A stretch of DNA of 57,417 nt from DATLYB01 sp964502525. Its GTDB lineage: Bacteria > Bacteroidota > Bacteroidia > Chitinophagales > CAIOSU01. Made by a program: the position numbers and the translations under genes. Positions 1 to 9,000 of this stretch are shown here, one piece after another. Within the stretch, counting starts at the first letter, position 1, and every line of letters starts with the position of its first letter. Location of the stretch: the NCBI GenBank assembly GCA_964502525.1, contig CAZCXH010000008.1, positions 1 to 57,417 on the forward strand, read 5' to 3'. The notes beneath the pieces were generated by a model. That model was not told the origin of the DNA. It did not search any database and saw only the letters and a program-made list of their open reading frames with translations.

Positions 1-153
1 ACTTTTCAAGTAGCTCCTTTGCCCTTGTCCTATTTTTGATGCGATTGCCCTGTAGCAACCCTTTAGACTTATCGTGAACTTGTTTGCAACAGGAACCGGT
101 TTCTGTCTAATTTGCATCCGTCATTAGCCTCCTCCAAGTACAATCGTCATAAT

Positions 154-816
154 ATGAAATCTAACGGCTTGTATGTCCATTATGGCTGTGGGATTTGTGC
201 TCCAAAAGATTGGGTGAATTTCGATGCTGCCCCCGGCCTTTTGCTTACAAAAATCCCTTTATTGTCATCGTATGTCAGTTGGAGTCTTAAAAAAAGGAAG
301 AAACTCAATTCGCTATTTCCGGAAAATGTCAGGTATGGAAACATTGTAAAAGGGTTACCCGGCATGGGCGAAAATTCCTGTGCGGGCGTGTTTTGTTCTC
401 ATGTCCTGGAGCACTTGAGTCTGGAAGACTTTCGTACTGCGCTGAAAAACACTTACCGTATCTTAAAAAAAGATGGCATTTTCCGTTTGGTGGTTCCTGA
501 TCTTGAATATTGCGCTAAAATGTACGAAACCGAAAGGCAGCAAAATGACAGCAGCGCTGCGATTAAATTCATGAACAGATCAGGATTGGGGATTGAAAAG
601 ATTCCGAAAACCATCGGTTCTAAAATCACAAGAAGCCTCGGCTTTCCCTACCATTTATGGATGTGGGATTTTGCTTCTTTGTCAGATGAATTGAAGGAAA
701 CATGCTTCATTAAAATAAGAAAGGCTTCGTTCAATGATTCTGCCGACAAAATGTTCTTACAGGTGGAGGAGAAGAATAGATTTGAAGACTGCCTGGCTAT
801 TGAATGCTCGAAGTAG
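154..816 (+). CDS. SAM-dependent methyltransferase-like protein
   Basis: A 220-residue protein that looks like a small class I (type 11-like) methyltransferase. The SAM-binding glycine motif is near the N-terminus (VHYGCG, residues 8-13), followed by an acidic strand end (WVNFD). A typical motif around residue 80 (FCSHVLEHL) leads into the loop-helix-strand RILKKDGIFRLVVPDL. I use the ATG at 154; an upstream TTG at 112 in the same frame has no similarity support. Proteins of this kind are common in polysaccharide loci, where they methylate sugars or stay uncharacterised. It is convergent with the radical SAM gene, with only 4 bases between the stops. The substrate cannot be told from sequence. 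Confidence 0.75.
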   Translation: MKSNGLYVHYGCGICAPKDWVNFDAAPGLLLTKIPLLSSYVSWSLKKRKKLNSLFPENVRYGNIVKGLPGMGENSCAGVFCSHVLEHLSLEDFRTALKNTYRILKKDGIFRLVVPDLEYCAKMYETERQQNDSSAAIKFMNRSGLGIEKIPKTIGSKITRSLGFPYHLWMWDFASLSDELKETCFIKIRKASFNDSADKMFLQVEEKNRFEDCLAIECSK

Positions 817-820
817 CGCC

Positions 821-1939
821 TCAAACCAGTTTTGCTTTGAGATAATACTGCAACCAATAGTACCTCTCGAACAAAATGTTCTTAATAAAGATGAGCGTAT
901 TGCCGATGTATGGCTTGCCATCATAGTCATGAATGCAACTATCGCAGTCATTGGCTACAATTTGCTTCCTGTGTTCAATGCTTTTGTCTGAAAAGAAAAT
1001 GTCGGTGCCCTTTGCCTCGCGTAAACCGCCAATCCTGTCGCTCTTAACCGCACAGTAGTAAAGATCGCCCCGCGAGTCCATCGTCATGCCATTTTCCTGC
1101 CAGTGGCATCCCATCAGCCTTTTCGGCTTGGGCGCTGTGAGGAAATAATATATTGCATAATATTTGAACTTCCGCTTGATATTGGTTGCGAGCAGGTAGC
1201 GGCTGTGAAAGAATTCCCGGGCGCTTTGGTACACGCGGTTTTTCAGCAGGCTGAACTGGTCCATCAGTTTGCCGCTCTCAATCCGCTTGTTCTCGATGGC
1301 AAGACGGTATTTGATCTCAAGCCCGTGCAGGCGTCCGTAGGCATCTAATTCCTTGAGCCGGTCAACGTTCTGCAACATCACCGTGCAGCCTACATCGAAG
1401 GTATCGCAATATTTTATCCGGTTATTTTTTATTTCGAGAATCGTTTCGGAGGTGAGTTTGAACACCTTCAGTCCGCGCACGGTGTCGTGCGTTTCGCCAT
1501 AACCATCAAGCGAGATGGAAATATGAAACCCAACGCCCTTTGCCTTGCATTTTTTATACATCTCTTCCAGCGATGCGAGCAACAGCTTCTTATTGAAACC
1601 GTGCGAAATAATATTTAGATTTTTGATTTTGGGAAGTTTCAGGATTTCCTCAGTGAAGGCGGGCAGTTCTTTGATCAATGACGGCTCGCCTCCGTTGATG
1701 CCAACCGATTCCACTCTTGAAAAAATGTCGTCTTTCATGAATCGCGAAAACTCATCTGTTGTCATTTCATTGGAATAATCCATCTGCCAGATATTGCACA
1801 TCACGCATTTGGAGTTGCAGCGGTAAGTGATGGGGAGCTGGACAACGCGGGGATAGCGTTTCCGGACGCCCGAATTTCTAATAATGGAGGCATTTATTAA
1901 GAAATAAGCCGCCCTCAAAAGTCCATTCGCTGCAAGCAA
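821..1939 (-). CDS. Radical SAM protein with C-terminal SPASM/Twitch-like Cys region
   Basis: A radical SAM enzyme: the [4Fe-4S] cluster motif CNSKCVMC (C41-x3-C45-x2-C48) sits after a short N-terminal stretch, followed by the GGEPS motif (GINGGEPSL). A C-terminal group of cysteines (GCHW, YYCAVKS, CDSC) suggests an auxiliary cluster as in SPASM/Twitch proteins. No ATG lies upstream of the Cys motif in this frame. A TTG at 1939 is the first usable start, with an in-frame stop two codons before it. A TAATTTTA box resembling the Bacteroidota -7 element lies on the minus strand at 1965-1958. Such proteins modify peptides, sugars or cofactors; nothing here identifies the substrate. Confidence 0.85.
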   Translation of the reverse strand: MLAANGLLRAAYFLINASIIRNSGVRKRYPRVVQLPITYRCNSKCVMCNIWQMDYSNEMTTDEFSRFMKDDIFSRVESVGINGGEPSLIKELPAFTEEILKLPKIKNLNIISHGFNKKLLLASLEEMYKKCKAKGVGFHISISLDGYGETHDTVRGLKVFKLTSETILEIKNNRIKYCDTFDVGCTVMLQNVDRLKELDAYGRLHGLEIKYRLAIENKRIESGKLMDQFSLLKNRVYQSAREFFHSRYLLATNIKRKFKYYAIYYFLTAPKPKRLMGCHWQENGMTMDSRGDLYYCAVKSDRIGGLREAKGTDIFFSDKSIEHRKQIVANDCDSCIHDYDGKPYIGNTLIFIKNILFERYYWLQYYLKAKLV

Positions 1940-1988
1940 GAATCAGCAGTTTGCAGGTAAAATTAGTTCAACGCCTTCTTTTGGGATC

Positions 1989-2041
1989 TTAACCAAGAGT
2001 ACGTTTCTTTCCTTCTGAAATCCGACTACTCCCGGCATATC
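1989..2041 (-). repeat. 53-bp palindromic interspersed element, copy A
   Basis: This stretch matches the one at 22760-22812 (inverted relative to the plus strand) at 46 of 53 positions. Read on the minus strand it begins at the stop codon of the PhyH gene and forms a hairpin with outer arms CCGGGAGTA and TACTCTTGG. These pair along all nine positions if two G-U wobbles are allowed, so the RNA made from the PhyH side can fold. Its place right after a stop codon suits a terminator or mRNA-end stabiliser. Confidence 0.7.
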
Positions 2042-2849
2042 ATATCTGATTTAAACGATAAGCCACCTTTCTTAATAGCTGCACAGGAAGTGAATCTTTG
2101 ACTTCAGCAGCTTTTTTAGGAAATCTTTTTTTCAGCATATCGGGACGACCGCCCCGCAGCACAATGGGCGATCCCCTTGGAACCAATATCTTGTCCATTC
2201 CGGCATAGGATACCCGGTAAGCCCGTCTCGGCTGTTTTGAATCACATTCATCGCTTGAATGAACAAGCAATTGATTAAAGATTAAAACATCTCCCGCATT
2301 CAGTTCAACAAACATGGCTTTGCTTTCGTCAACCTGCGACAAGTCGAGCCGGTCATGGTGGGTCTCTCCCTTAACGCGGTGCCACTTCAGGAAACCAAAC
2401 TTATGCGAGCCGGGAATAACCTTCATGGCTCCATTTTCCTTCCTTACATCATCCAAAGCAATCCAACCAATGTATTTCAGCGGCTCATGCGGCCGGGAGA
2501 TGAAATCCTGATGCCAGGGGACTGCATTTCGTTTTCCTTTCGGTTTGTAAACCAGGCTGTTTTCATAAAGGCTGATATCCTTATTAAAAACTTCTTCCAG
2601 CTTGTCCAGAATTTTTGGATTTTTTGCTAAGTCCTGAAATTCCGGGTGGCGCTGAAACAAGTCGTAAAGAACACCCTGATCCGTACGGTGTTTCTCATAA
2701 AATTTCCGAAAGGGGTCTTCTAATCCGCTGTCGCCATAGGCGATAATTTCATCCGTCAGGATGCGGATTGGTTGCAAATCCCTTTCAGAAAATATTTTTT
2801 CCAAAATTGCGAATCCGTGTTCCTTGAAATTATAATCTGCAGGCGGCAA
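2040..2849 (-). CDS. Phytanoyl-CoA dioxygenase (PhyH) family protein
   Basis: A 269-residue non-haem Fe(II)/2-oxoglutarate oxygenase of the PhyH family. The metal triad is visible: H113-x-D115 in the motif VPWHQDF and the distal H197 in LLVHSSD. An arginine cluster (R208, R209, R212) sits where the 2-oxoglutarate carboxylate is bound. The motif NGAMKVIPGSHK (residues 139-150) is typical. Bacterial members hydroxylate small molecules, lipids or sugar-linked groups; the substrate here is unknown. The start is a TTG at 2849, since no ATG precedes the conserved part. It is divergent from the FkbM gene across 60 bases. Confidence 0.88.
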   Translation of the reverse strand: MPPADYNFKEHGFAILEKIFSERDLQPIRILTDEIIAYGDSGLEDPFRKFYEKHRTDQGVLYDLFQRHPEFQDLAKNPKILDKLEEVFNKDISLYENSLVYKPKGKRNAVPWHQDFISRPHEPLKYIGWIALDDVRKENGAMKVIPGSHKFGFLKWHRVKGETHHDRLDLSQVDESKAMFVELNAGDVLIFNQLLVHSSDECDSKQPRRAYRVSYAGMDKILVPRGSPIVLRGGRPDMLKKRFPKKAAEVKDSLPVQLLRKVAYRLNQI

Positions 2850-2868
2850 GGTTCTTTGATTAAGCCGT

Positions 2869-2896
2869 TAAATTTACCAGCTAAATTATTATCAAA
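2869..2896 (-). promoter_or_regulatory. Candidate promoter for the PhyH gene
   Basis: On the minus strand a TTTG (2896-2893) is followed after 16 bases by TAAATTTA (2876-2869), one base from the Bacteroidota -7 consensus TAnnTTTG. The spacing is a little shorter than the usual 19-21 bases. TAAATTTA is self-complementary, so it could also serve the divergent FkbM gene. Evidence is weak. Confidence 0.3.
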
Positions 2897-2909
2897 CTAA
2901 ATCAACAGA

Positions 2910-3860
2910 ATGTATAAGGATCAGCAGGTTTTATCCTTACTTAAAGACAATCATGTTACTTTCAATATCCTGGATATTGGCGCTTCAGGAGAACCTTACC
3001 GTCCATTCGAAAGAATTAAAAACGTTGCTAAAATATTTTTAACAGATCCTGATTCGCGCGAATTTGAAAGCTCAAAAGAGGATGGCAAAACGCGGATTCC
3101 CAAAGCAATTATTGACAATGATGTGGATAATGATGTCAAGCTGTATCTGACCAAAAGTCCGTTTTGCTCCAGCACCCTGGAGCCCGATTTCAGCAGGTTG
3201 AACAACTTCACTTATCCGCACCTCTTCGAGGTGGAAAGGACTATTAACCTTCCTGCTACTTCGATTAACAGGGTGGTAAAAGAATATAATATTGAAGGTT
3301 TTGATTGGATCAAACTGGATACGCAAGGCACAGAGTTAAAAATCCTGAAAAGCCTCAAACCCGAATACTTTTCCAAATTACTGTGCATTGACCTTGAAAT
3401 CGGTTTGTACCCTCATTATTTTAATGCTGACACCATGCCATCGGCTCATGAATTTTTGGAGAAGGACAGGTTCTGGATTTCCGGGATGCGAACGCAAAAC
3501 AGGATCAGGATGAGAAAAAAAGACCTGGATGAAATTATAAACAGCAGAAAGCATTTGAGAAGGATTATCAGGCGCTCGCTCGAAACCTATCCTACGACTT
3601 TCGAAGTTCGATACCTCAGAAGCATCAATCAAGGAACAGAATTTAAAGCGGAGTATGCCCTGAAGCTATGGGCGCTCAACTATTTTACCGGCAATTTTTC
3701 CTATTGCTTCTATTTATCAAACATGCTGAATGAAAAATATCCTTCGCCTTTAGCCCAAAAGGTAAAAAAAATATCAGAGGATTTGGTTTTTTCCTATCGC
3801 AGGATTTTTCAGCAACTTGCTGCCAACGCCATGCATGAAATAAAAAGAAGAATGTGGTGA
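2910..3860 (+). CDS. FkbM family methyltransferase
   Basis: A 316-residue SAM-dependent methyltransferase of the FkbM (Methyltransf_21) type. The SAM motif is ILDIGASGEPYRPF (about residues 20-33). The family signature FDWIKLDTQGTELKILK lies at about residues 131-147 and is followed by the acidic strand end LLCIDLEIGLYPHYF. The family usually O-methylates sugars or polyketides, and in bacterial surface loci mostly sugars. The ATG start at 2910 is clear. The C-terminal 110 residues are helical and basic and look family-variable. Confidence 0.85.
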   Translation: MYKDQQVLSLLKDNHVTFNILDIGASGEPYRPFERIKNVAKIFLTDPDSREFESSKEDGKTRIPKAIIDNDVDNDVKLYLTKSPFCSSTLEPDFSRLNNFTYPHLFEVERTINLPATSINRVVKEYNIEGFDWIKLDTQGTELKILKSLKPEYFSKLLCIDLEIGLYPHYFNADTMPSAHEFLEKDRFWISGMRTQNRIRMRKKDLDEIINSRKHLRRIIRRSLETYPTTFEVRYLRSINQGTEFKAEYALKLWALNYFTGNFSYCFYLSNMLNEKYPSPLAQKVKKISEDLVFSYRRIFQQLAANAMHEIKRRMW

Positions 3861-3971
3861 GGCTGGTGGCAAGGTGACTAAAGCTTGCTGATAAAAATCA
3901 AGCAGCGAACAGCAGTGTTTTAAACCTAATAACTTTATCCCGAAACAAGTGTAAAAACGAATTGTGATCGG

Positions 3972-4026
3972 GATATACCATCGGTACTATGCAGTACAAG
4001 TTCGAAAGCCTGTTTACCGATGGCAT
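3972..4026. repeat. Palindromic intergenic hairpin, possibly related to the 53-bp element
   Basis: CCATCGGTA (3978-3986) and TACCGATGG (4015-4023) form a perfect 9-bp stem around a 28-base loop that includes TTCGAA. The left end GATATACCA is the same nine bases that begin the element at 22760, but the interior is not alignable. It sits between the FkbM gene and the TTG start of the flippase, ending about 27 bases before it. It may be a terminator, or a third and more distant member of the palindrome family. Confidence 0.5.
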
Positions 4027-4052
4027 AGCTCGCTTTAAATACATCTCTTTCC

Positions 4053-5549
4053 TTGGGCATCATCATCCGTCAAAGCCTCAAAAGCACCATCGTTTCTTAT
4101 GCGGGCGTTGCGCTTGGCGCGCTGAACACGCTGGCGCTGTTTCCCCGTTTTTTTGAGGCAGATGAGTTCGGGCTGACGCGGGTGCTTCTGTCGGTGGCGG
4201 CTCTGCTTGCTCAGTTTGCCGAGTTCGGAGGCGCCAATGCCATCAATAAGTTTTTTCCTTTTTTCAAGAACGAAAAGGAAAAGTTGAGGCAATTCGTTTT
4301 TTGGATCCTGCTGATGTCGTTGGCGGCTTATGCGATAGTTGCATTCATTGTTTACGTTTTCAAAGGGCCCATCCTGCAAGGCTATGTCAAAAACCAGTCA
4401 ACGCTCGCCATTGATTTCTACGGTTATGTTTTCCCCATTGCTATTTTCCTGCTCACCTTCAACCTGCTCGAAGCCTACTCCCGATCGCTGCTCAGGATCA
4501 CTGTTCCTAATTTGCTCAGGGAAGTTTATCTCCGGCTTTTCCTGCTTGCCATCATCCTGCTCTACCACTTTGATGTGATCAGCTTTGAACTATTCATCAT
4601 TCTTTTCGCTGCTTCTTACGGCAGCGCGATGATTATCCTTGCCGGCTATGTAACCTGGCTCGATCGTAATTTCTTCATGCCGAGCCTGTCTTTTGCCCGC
4701 CACAGGATGGTTAAGGAAGTGTTTGTTTTCAGCCTGTATTCCTTGCTTACTTATGCCATCGGCAAAGCCCTCTACCAGTTGGACGTGATCATGCTGAGTT
4801 ATCTCGACTCGCTCGAAGGTGTCGCGGTTTATTCGATAGCTTACTATGTGGTAACGCTCACCATGCTGCCGCAGCGTTACCTGAGCCAGATTTCCTTCCC
4901 TATCCTCTCACAGCACATTCAGGATTCAAAATGGAATGACGTGAAGCTGCTCTATCAGAGGGTAGGATTGAATCAGTTTGCCATCGGGGTATTCCTCACT
5001 GTTGGTCTTTGGGTCAACCTTGAAAATTTATATTACTTCCTGCCCGAAAAATATCACGCCATCAGCGGAGTGGTGCTGGTCCTGTCGCTCGGCAGGCTGT
5101 ATGACATGGCAACCAGCGTTTGCCATGAGATTGTTCTCCTCTCTCAGCATTTCAAATTCAACTTCTGGACCGGGGTGCTGACCGTGATTGCCGGCATCGT
5201 TACAAACCTTGTTTTCATTCCCCTGTATGGCATCCTGGGCGCTGCAATAGCCATGGGATTGACCCTTTTGATTATCAACACCATCAAAATAATTTTTATC
5301 TATGTCAAAATGGGGTTCCTGCCCTTCAGCAATAAGATGATTGCTGCGATGTTCATAGGCATCCTTGTGGTTGCCGCATATTACCTCACGCCCGATGCCG
5401 GAAATGTTTATGTGAACCTTATTGCCCGGTCTGCCCTCGCGGTTTTCATCTTCGTCCCTCTTTTGTTTTGGTTCAACATTTCTGCTGACATTAATGATGC
5501 TTTCAGAAGAATGACAAAAAAATTGAGGTCGCGCTGGACATTCAAATAG
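4053..5549 (+). CDS. Polysaccharide/oligosaccharide flippase (Wzx-like, MOP superfamily)
   Basis: A 498-residue polytopic membrane protein of the polysaccharide-export MOP superfamily, with about 12-14 hydrophobic segments. It is expected to flip lipid-linked glycan repeat units across the inner membrane. The N-terminus IIIRQSLKSTIVSYAGVALG is characteristic of Bacteroidota flippases, which supports the TTG start at 4053 although there is no ATG. The motif QLDVIMLSYL in the middle (about residue 246) and the paired C-terminal helices are typical. A second, distinct flippase is encoded at 45463. The gene is preceded by the hairpin at 3972-4026 and has no close operon partner. Confidence 0.88.
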   Translation: MGIIIRQSLKSTIVSYAGVALGALNTLALFPRFFEADEFGLTRVLLSVAALLAQFAEFGGANAINKFFPFFKNEKEKLRQFVFWILLMSLAAYAIVAFIVYVFKGPILQGYVKNQSTLAIDFYGYVFPIAIFLLTFNLLEAYSRSLLRITVPNLLREVYLRLFLLAIILLYHFDVISFELFIILFAASYGSAMIILAGYVTWLDRNFFMPSLSFARHRMVKEVFVFSLYSLLTYAIGKALYQLDVIMLSYLDSLEGVAVYSIAYYVVTLTMLPQRYLSQISFPILSQHIQDSKWNDVKLLYQRVGLNQFAIGVFLTVGLWVNLENLYYFLPEKYHAISGVVLVLSLGRLYDMATSVCHEIVLLSQHFKFNFWTGVLTVIAGIVTNLVFIPLYGILGAAIAMGLTLLIINTIKIIFIYVKMGFLPFSNKMIAAMFIGILVVAAYYLTPDAGNVYVNLIARSALAVFIFVPLLFWFNISADINDAFRRMTKKLRSRWTFK

Positions 5550-5662
5550 TTTGGCTGCAGCGCTTCTAACAATCACTGTTTCCGCCTTATTTTTTTAGCC
5601 GCTATTGCGAACAACCTGCCGTTTCAATTCTTACCTTAACGCCTTTTTTAAACCAACAAATC

Positions 5663-6085
5663 ATGAAAAGGCTGTTAATCCTTGCGGCAATCGTGCCGGC
5701 TTTTGTTTTTGTTAAAGCTCAAGGCTGGACGAATTACCACAATGGGCGCGAAGTGGAAATCAACTACCAGAAAGCGGAATGCCACGACATCGCCAACGGA
5801 ATTCACAAAAAAATTGTGCTTCTCCAGTTCGTGAATCTCACGAACAAAAAATTGTCGGTAAGCTTCAACAAGCAGATGTGGTATAACGGCAAATGCACCG
5901 GTTGCGACAATCCTCCGGAACAGCATTTCACCGTTGTCCTGAACCCGCAGCAAACACTCGAAGGCTCATGCGCTGACAAGCGCAACAAATCGCTCTACAT
6001 TGTTGACAAGATGCTCAACGGAAGCGGCTCCTCCTCGCTTTCAAAGTTTGAGCTGTCAGATATTCAGATTTCCGCAATTCGTTAA
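5663..6085 (+). CDS. Small secreted protein of unknown function
   Basis: A 140-residue protein with a clear Sec signal peptide: MKRLLILAAIVPAFVFVKA, cleavage likely before QGWTN. The mature part is short, with a cluster of cysteines (ECHD, CTGCDN, GSCADK) that could form disulfides in the periplasm or outside the cell. I do not recognise the family. It ends 13 bases before the start of the giant adhesin on the same strand. A shared transcript and a role as a small partner of the adhesin are plausible but not shown. Confidence 0.7.
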   Translation: MKRLLILAAIVPAFVFVKAQGWTNYHNGREVEINYQKAECHDIANGIHKKIVLLQFVNLTNKKLSVSFNKQMWYNGKCTGCDNPPEQHFTVVLNPQQTLEGSCADKRNKSLYIVDKMLNGSGSSSLSKFELSDIQISAIR

Positions 6086-6098
6086 TTCATAATACATC

Positions 6099-9000
6099 AT
6101 GGTCATGAATAGGCTAATCAAATCAATCCTTTTTGCATTCCCGTCATTAATGACAACTGAAGCGTATTCGCAATGCACCGTCACCGCCTCGGTCAACCCA
6201 ACGGAAGTGGTGTGCGGAGACTGCGCCACCCTGAACGCTTTCGGTCAGGGACAGGGGCTTCAGGTGTTCTCCGAGAACTTCAACACCGGTGCGCCTGTCG
6301 GATGGGCGTTTACCCAGCAAGCGAGGTTTGACAATCCTTGCAGTCCCAACGGTGTGGATGGCACAACGCATATATGGCTTGGCAATACATCCGGTGTGCC
6401 GAGGGCATTGGAAACGATACCTTACAATTTCAGCACTGCAACCAGCGGTGTCACGGTTTGTTTCGACATGCTGTTTGCCGTTCAAACGGGCGACCCTGCA
6501 ACCGCTCCCTGTGAAGGTCCTGACGAGCCGGATGAAGGCGTGCATCTTCAATACTCTATTAATGGGGGCGCAACCTGGATTGACGTTCACTATTTCGATC
6601 CGAATGGCGGCAGCGACCCGCAATACACCAACTGGAACAATTGGTGCTTTCAGCTTCCACCCGCAGCGCTGACGGGCAACACGAAGATCCGCTGGTTTCA
6701 GGATAATGATTCAGGCGCTGATTACGACCACTGGGGCATTGACAATGTGGTGATCTACTTCAACGACCCGACTTACAATATTATATGGCAGCATGACAAC
6801 TATGCCTACGGCTTGGGTAACAGCGGTGGTGATAATCCCAACCCGGTATGTCCCCGCACGGGCACGAACTATATCGTGGTAATGTCAAACGGTGCATTTT
6901 CATGCCGCGATACGGTGAGAGTGGATGTGGTCCTGCCAACGCTGTCGGTTGATGCGGGCACTGATGCAAGCATTTGCGCTGGTCAATGCGCAACGCTCGA
7001 TGGCACAGGGAAAGTGGTGAAGCGCCCTGCGAAAACACCGACTTACTTCAATGGCGAAGTGACGCCTATCGCAAGCGTACTCGGGTCTCCAACAACCATC
7101 AATATCAACATCACCGATTTGAATATGACTACCATACTTCCCGGCTCTATTACCGGGGTTTGCATCACTGCGCTGACTTATTTTGGAATCGGATTCCCTA
7201 ATCCGACAACAATCGGTGACCTGAATGTTTCGCTTGTATGTCCTGACGGAACAAAAGTATTGTTAGTCCCTTCAGGAGTAACTTCTTCAACTACTCCCAT
7301 ACAAGGATATACTAATACGTGCTTCACTCCTTCAGCCACCGCTAACATCGCTTCGGCAACCGAACCTTACACCGGCACATTCGCTCCTGCGCAACCGCTT
7401 GATAACCTTGTCGGATGTACCGCAAATGGCGTATGGTCAATTGAAATCGTACCAACCTCCCTATTAGGTTTTGGAGTCGGCTCATTCTTCGGATGGACCA
7501 TCTCCTTCGATGACCCCGAGATCAGCTATACGGCTGACTTCACATGGTCTCCGGCATCAGGTTTAAGCGACCCGGATTCACTGCAAACTGACGCCTGCCC
7601 AACGCAGAACACGAATTACATTCTTACTGCATCCGATACTGCAGGATGCGTCACGCTTGCTGACACGGTTACCGTGACCGTTGATAGCAGTTCCGTCACC
7701 AATGTTTCCGCTTCTATCTGCGATGGCGACAGTTTCTTTGCCGGAGGCGCGTATCAGACTGAATCGGGAATTTATTACGATACCACTTCACTAAGCGCTG
7801 GATGTGACAGCATCACTGTGACCGATTTATCCGTTGTGGGAGATGTGCCGGATACCGTTACTGCTGCAATTTGTCCGGGCGACAGCATTTTGCTGGGAGG
7901 AGAATACCAAACCCAGCCCGGAATTTATACCGACACTTTCATCACGTCTTCAGGATGCGACAGTATTGTTGTCACCATATTGACCTTGCATCCTCCATCG
8001 GCAATCAACACTTTTGTTGAGTTCGTATGCCCGGATGACAGTGTCCTCATCAATGGCGAATACTACTATGGCGGGGAACAAGCTCTTGATACGCTGCCGG
8101 GCGCTGATGTCAATGGCTGCGACAGCATCGTGGAAATATTGGTGTTCAACATCGGAACGGCAGCGCTAATTGAAAACCTTTTCCTTTGCAGGGATACTAC
8201 CATCAATGGAATTCTTATTGACAGCCCAGGACAATATTATATTGACACGATCGAAAACGGAGCTTCAAACGGTTGCGACAGCTTCTATGTTGTTAACGCG
8301 ATTTTCCTTCCACCCGATCAAAGTTTTGCCGCTGAACAAATATGCGATGGAGATTCCATCTTTCTGGGCGGAGATTTCCAGACAAATCCCGGTACTTATT
8401 ATGACACGCTCACCGGCTCTGATGGGTGCGACAGCATTGTTATCACTAATTTGACAGTACTTCCGTCATTCACAACGAACGTAAGCGTTTCTATCTGCGA
8501 TGGCGCTTCTTACTTTGTTGGTGGTGCCGATCAAACTCAGTCCGGAACATATTACGATACACTCACCGCTTCCAACGGCTGCGACAGTATTGTGATCACC
8601 GAATTAACAGTGCTGCCAGTTTTCACAACCAATGTCCATGTCTCAATATGTGAGGGCGACTCTTTCTTTGCGGATGGTGCGTATCAAACCCAATCGGGAA
8701 TTTATTACGACACGCTCACCGCATCCAACGGGTGCGACAGCATCGTTGCCACTGATCTTGCGGTAATAGAAAATATTGTTGACACCGTTGCAGTTTCCAT
8801 CTGTGACGGGGAAAGCTACTTTGCAGGAGGAGGATTTCAGACCACATCAGGAACCTACTATGATACGCTCTCGGCTTCGGGAGGATGCGACAGCATTGTC
8901 ATCACTGAATTAACCGTGCTCCCCGTTTTCACAACCGATGTCAATCCTTTCATTTGCGATGGGGATTCCTTCTTTGCTGGCGGAGCATACCAAAACCAAC

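Noticed and set aside
1..111. Short open stretch on the minus strand running off the window start (reading SKGLLQGNRIKNRTRAKELL)
   Set aside because: About 36 codons after a stop, no start codon and too short to match to a family; could be the end of a neighbouring gene but cannot be supported.
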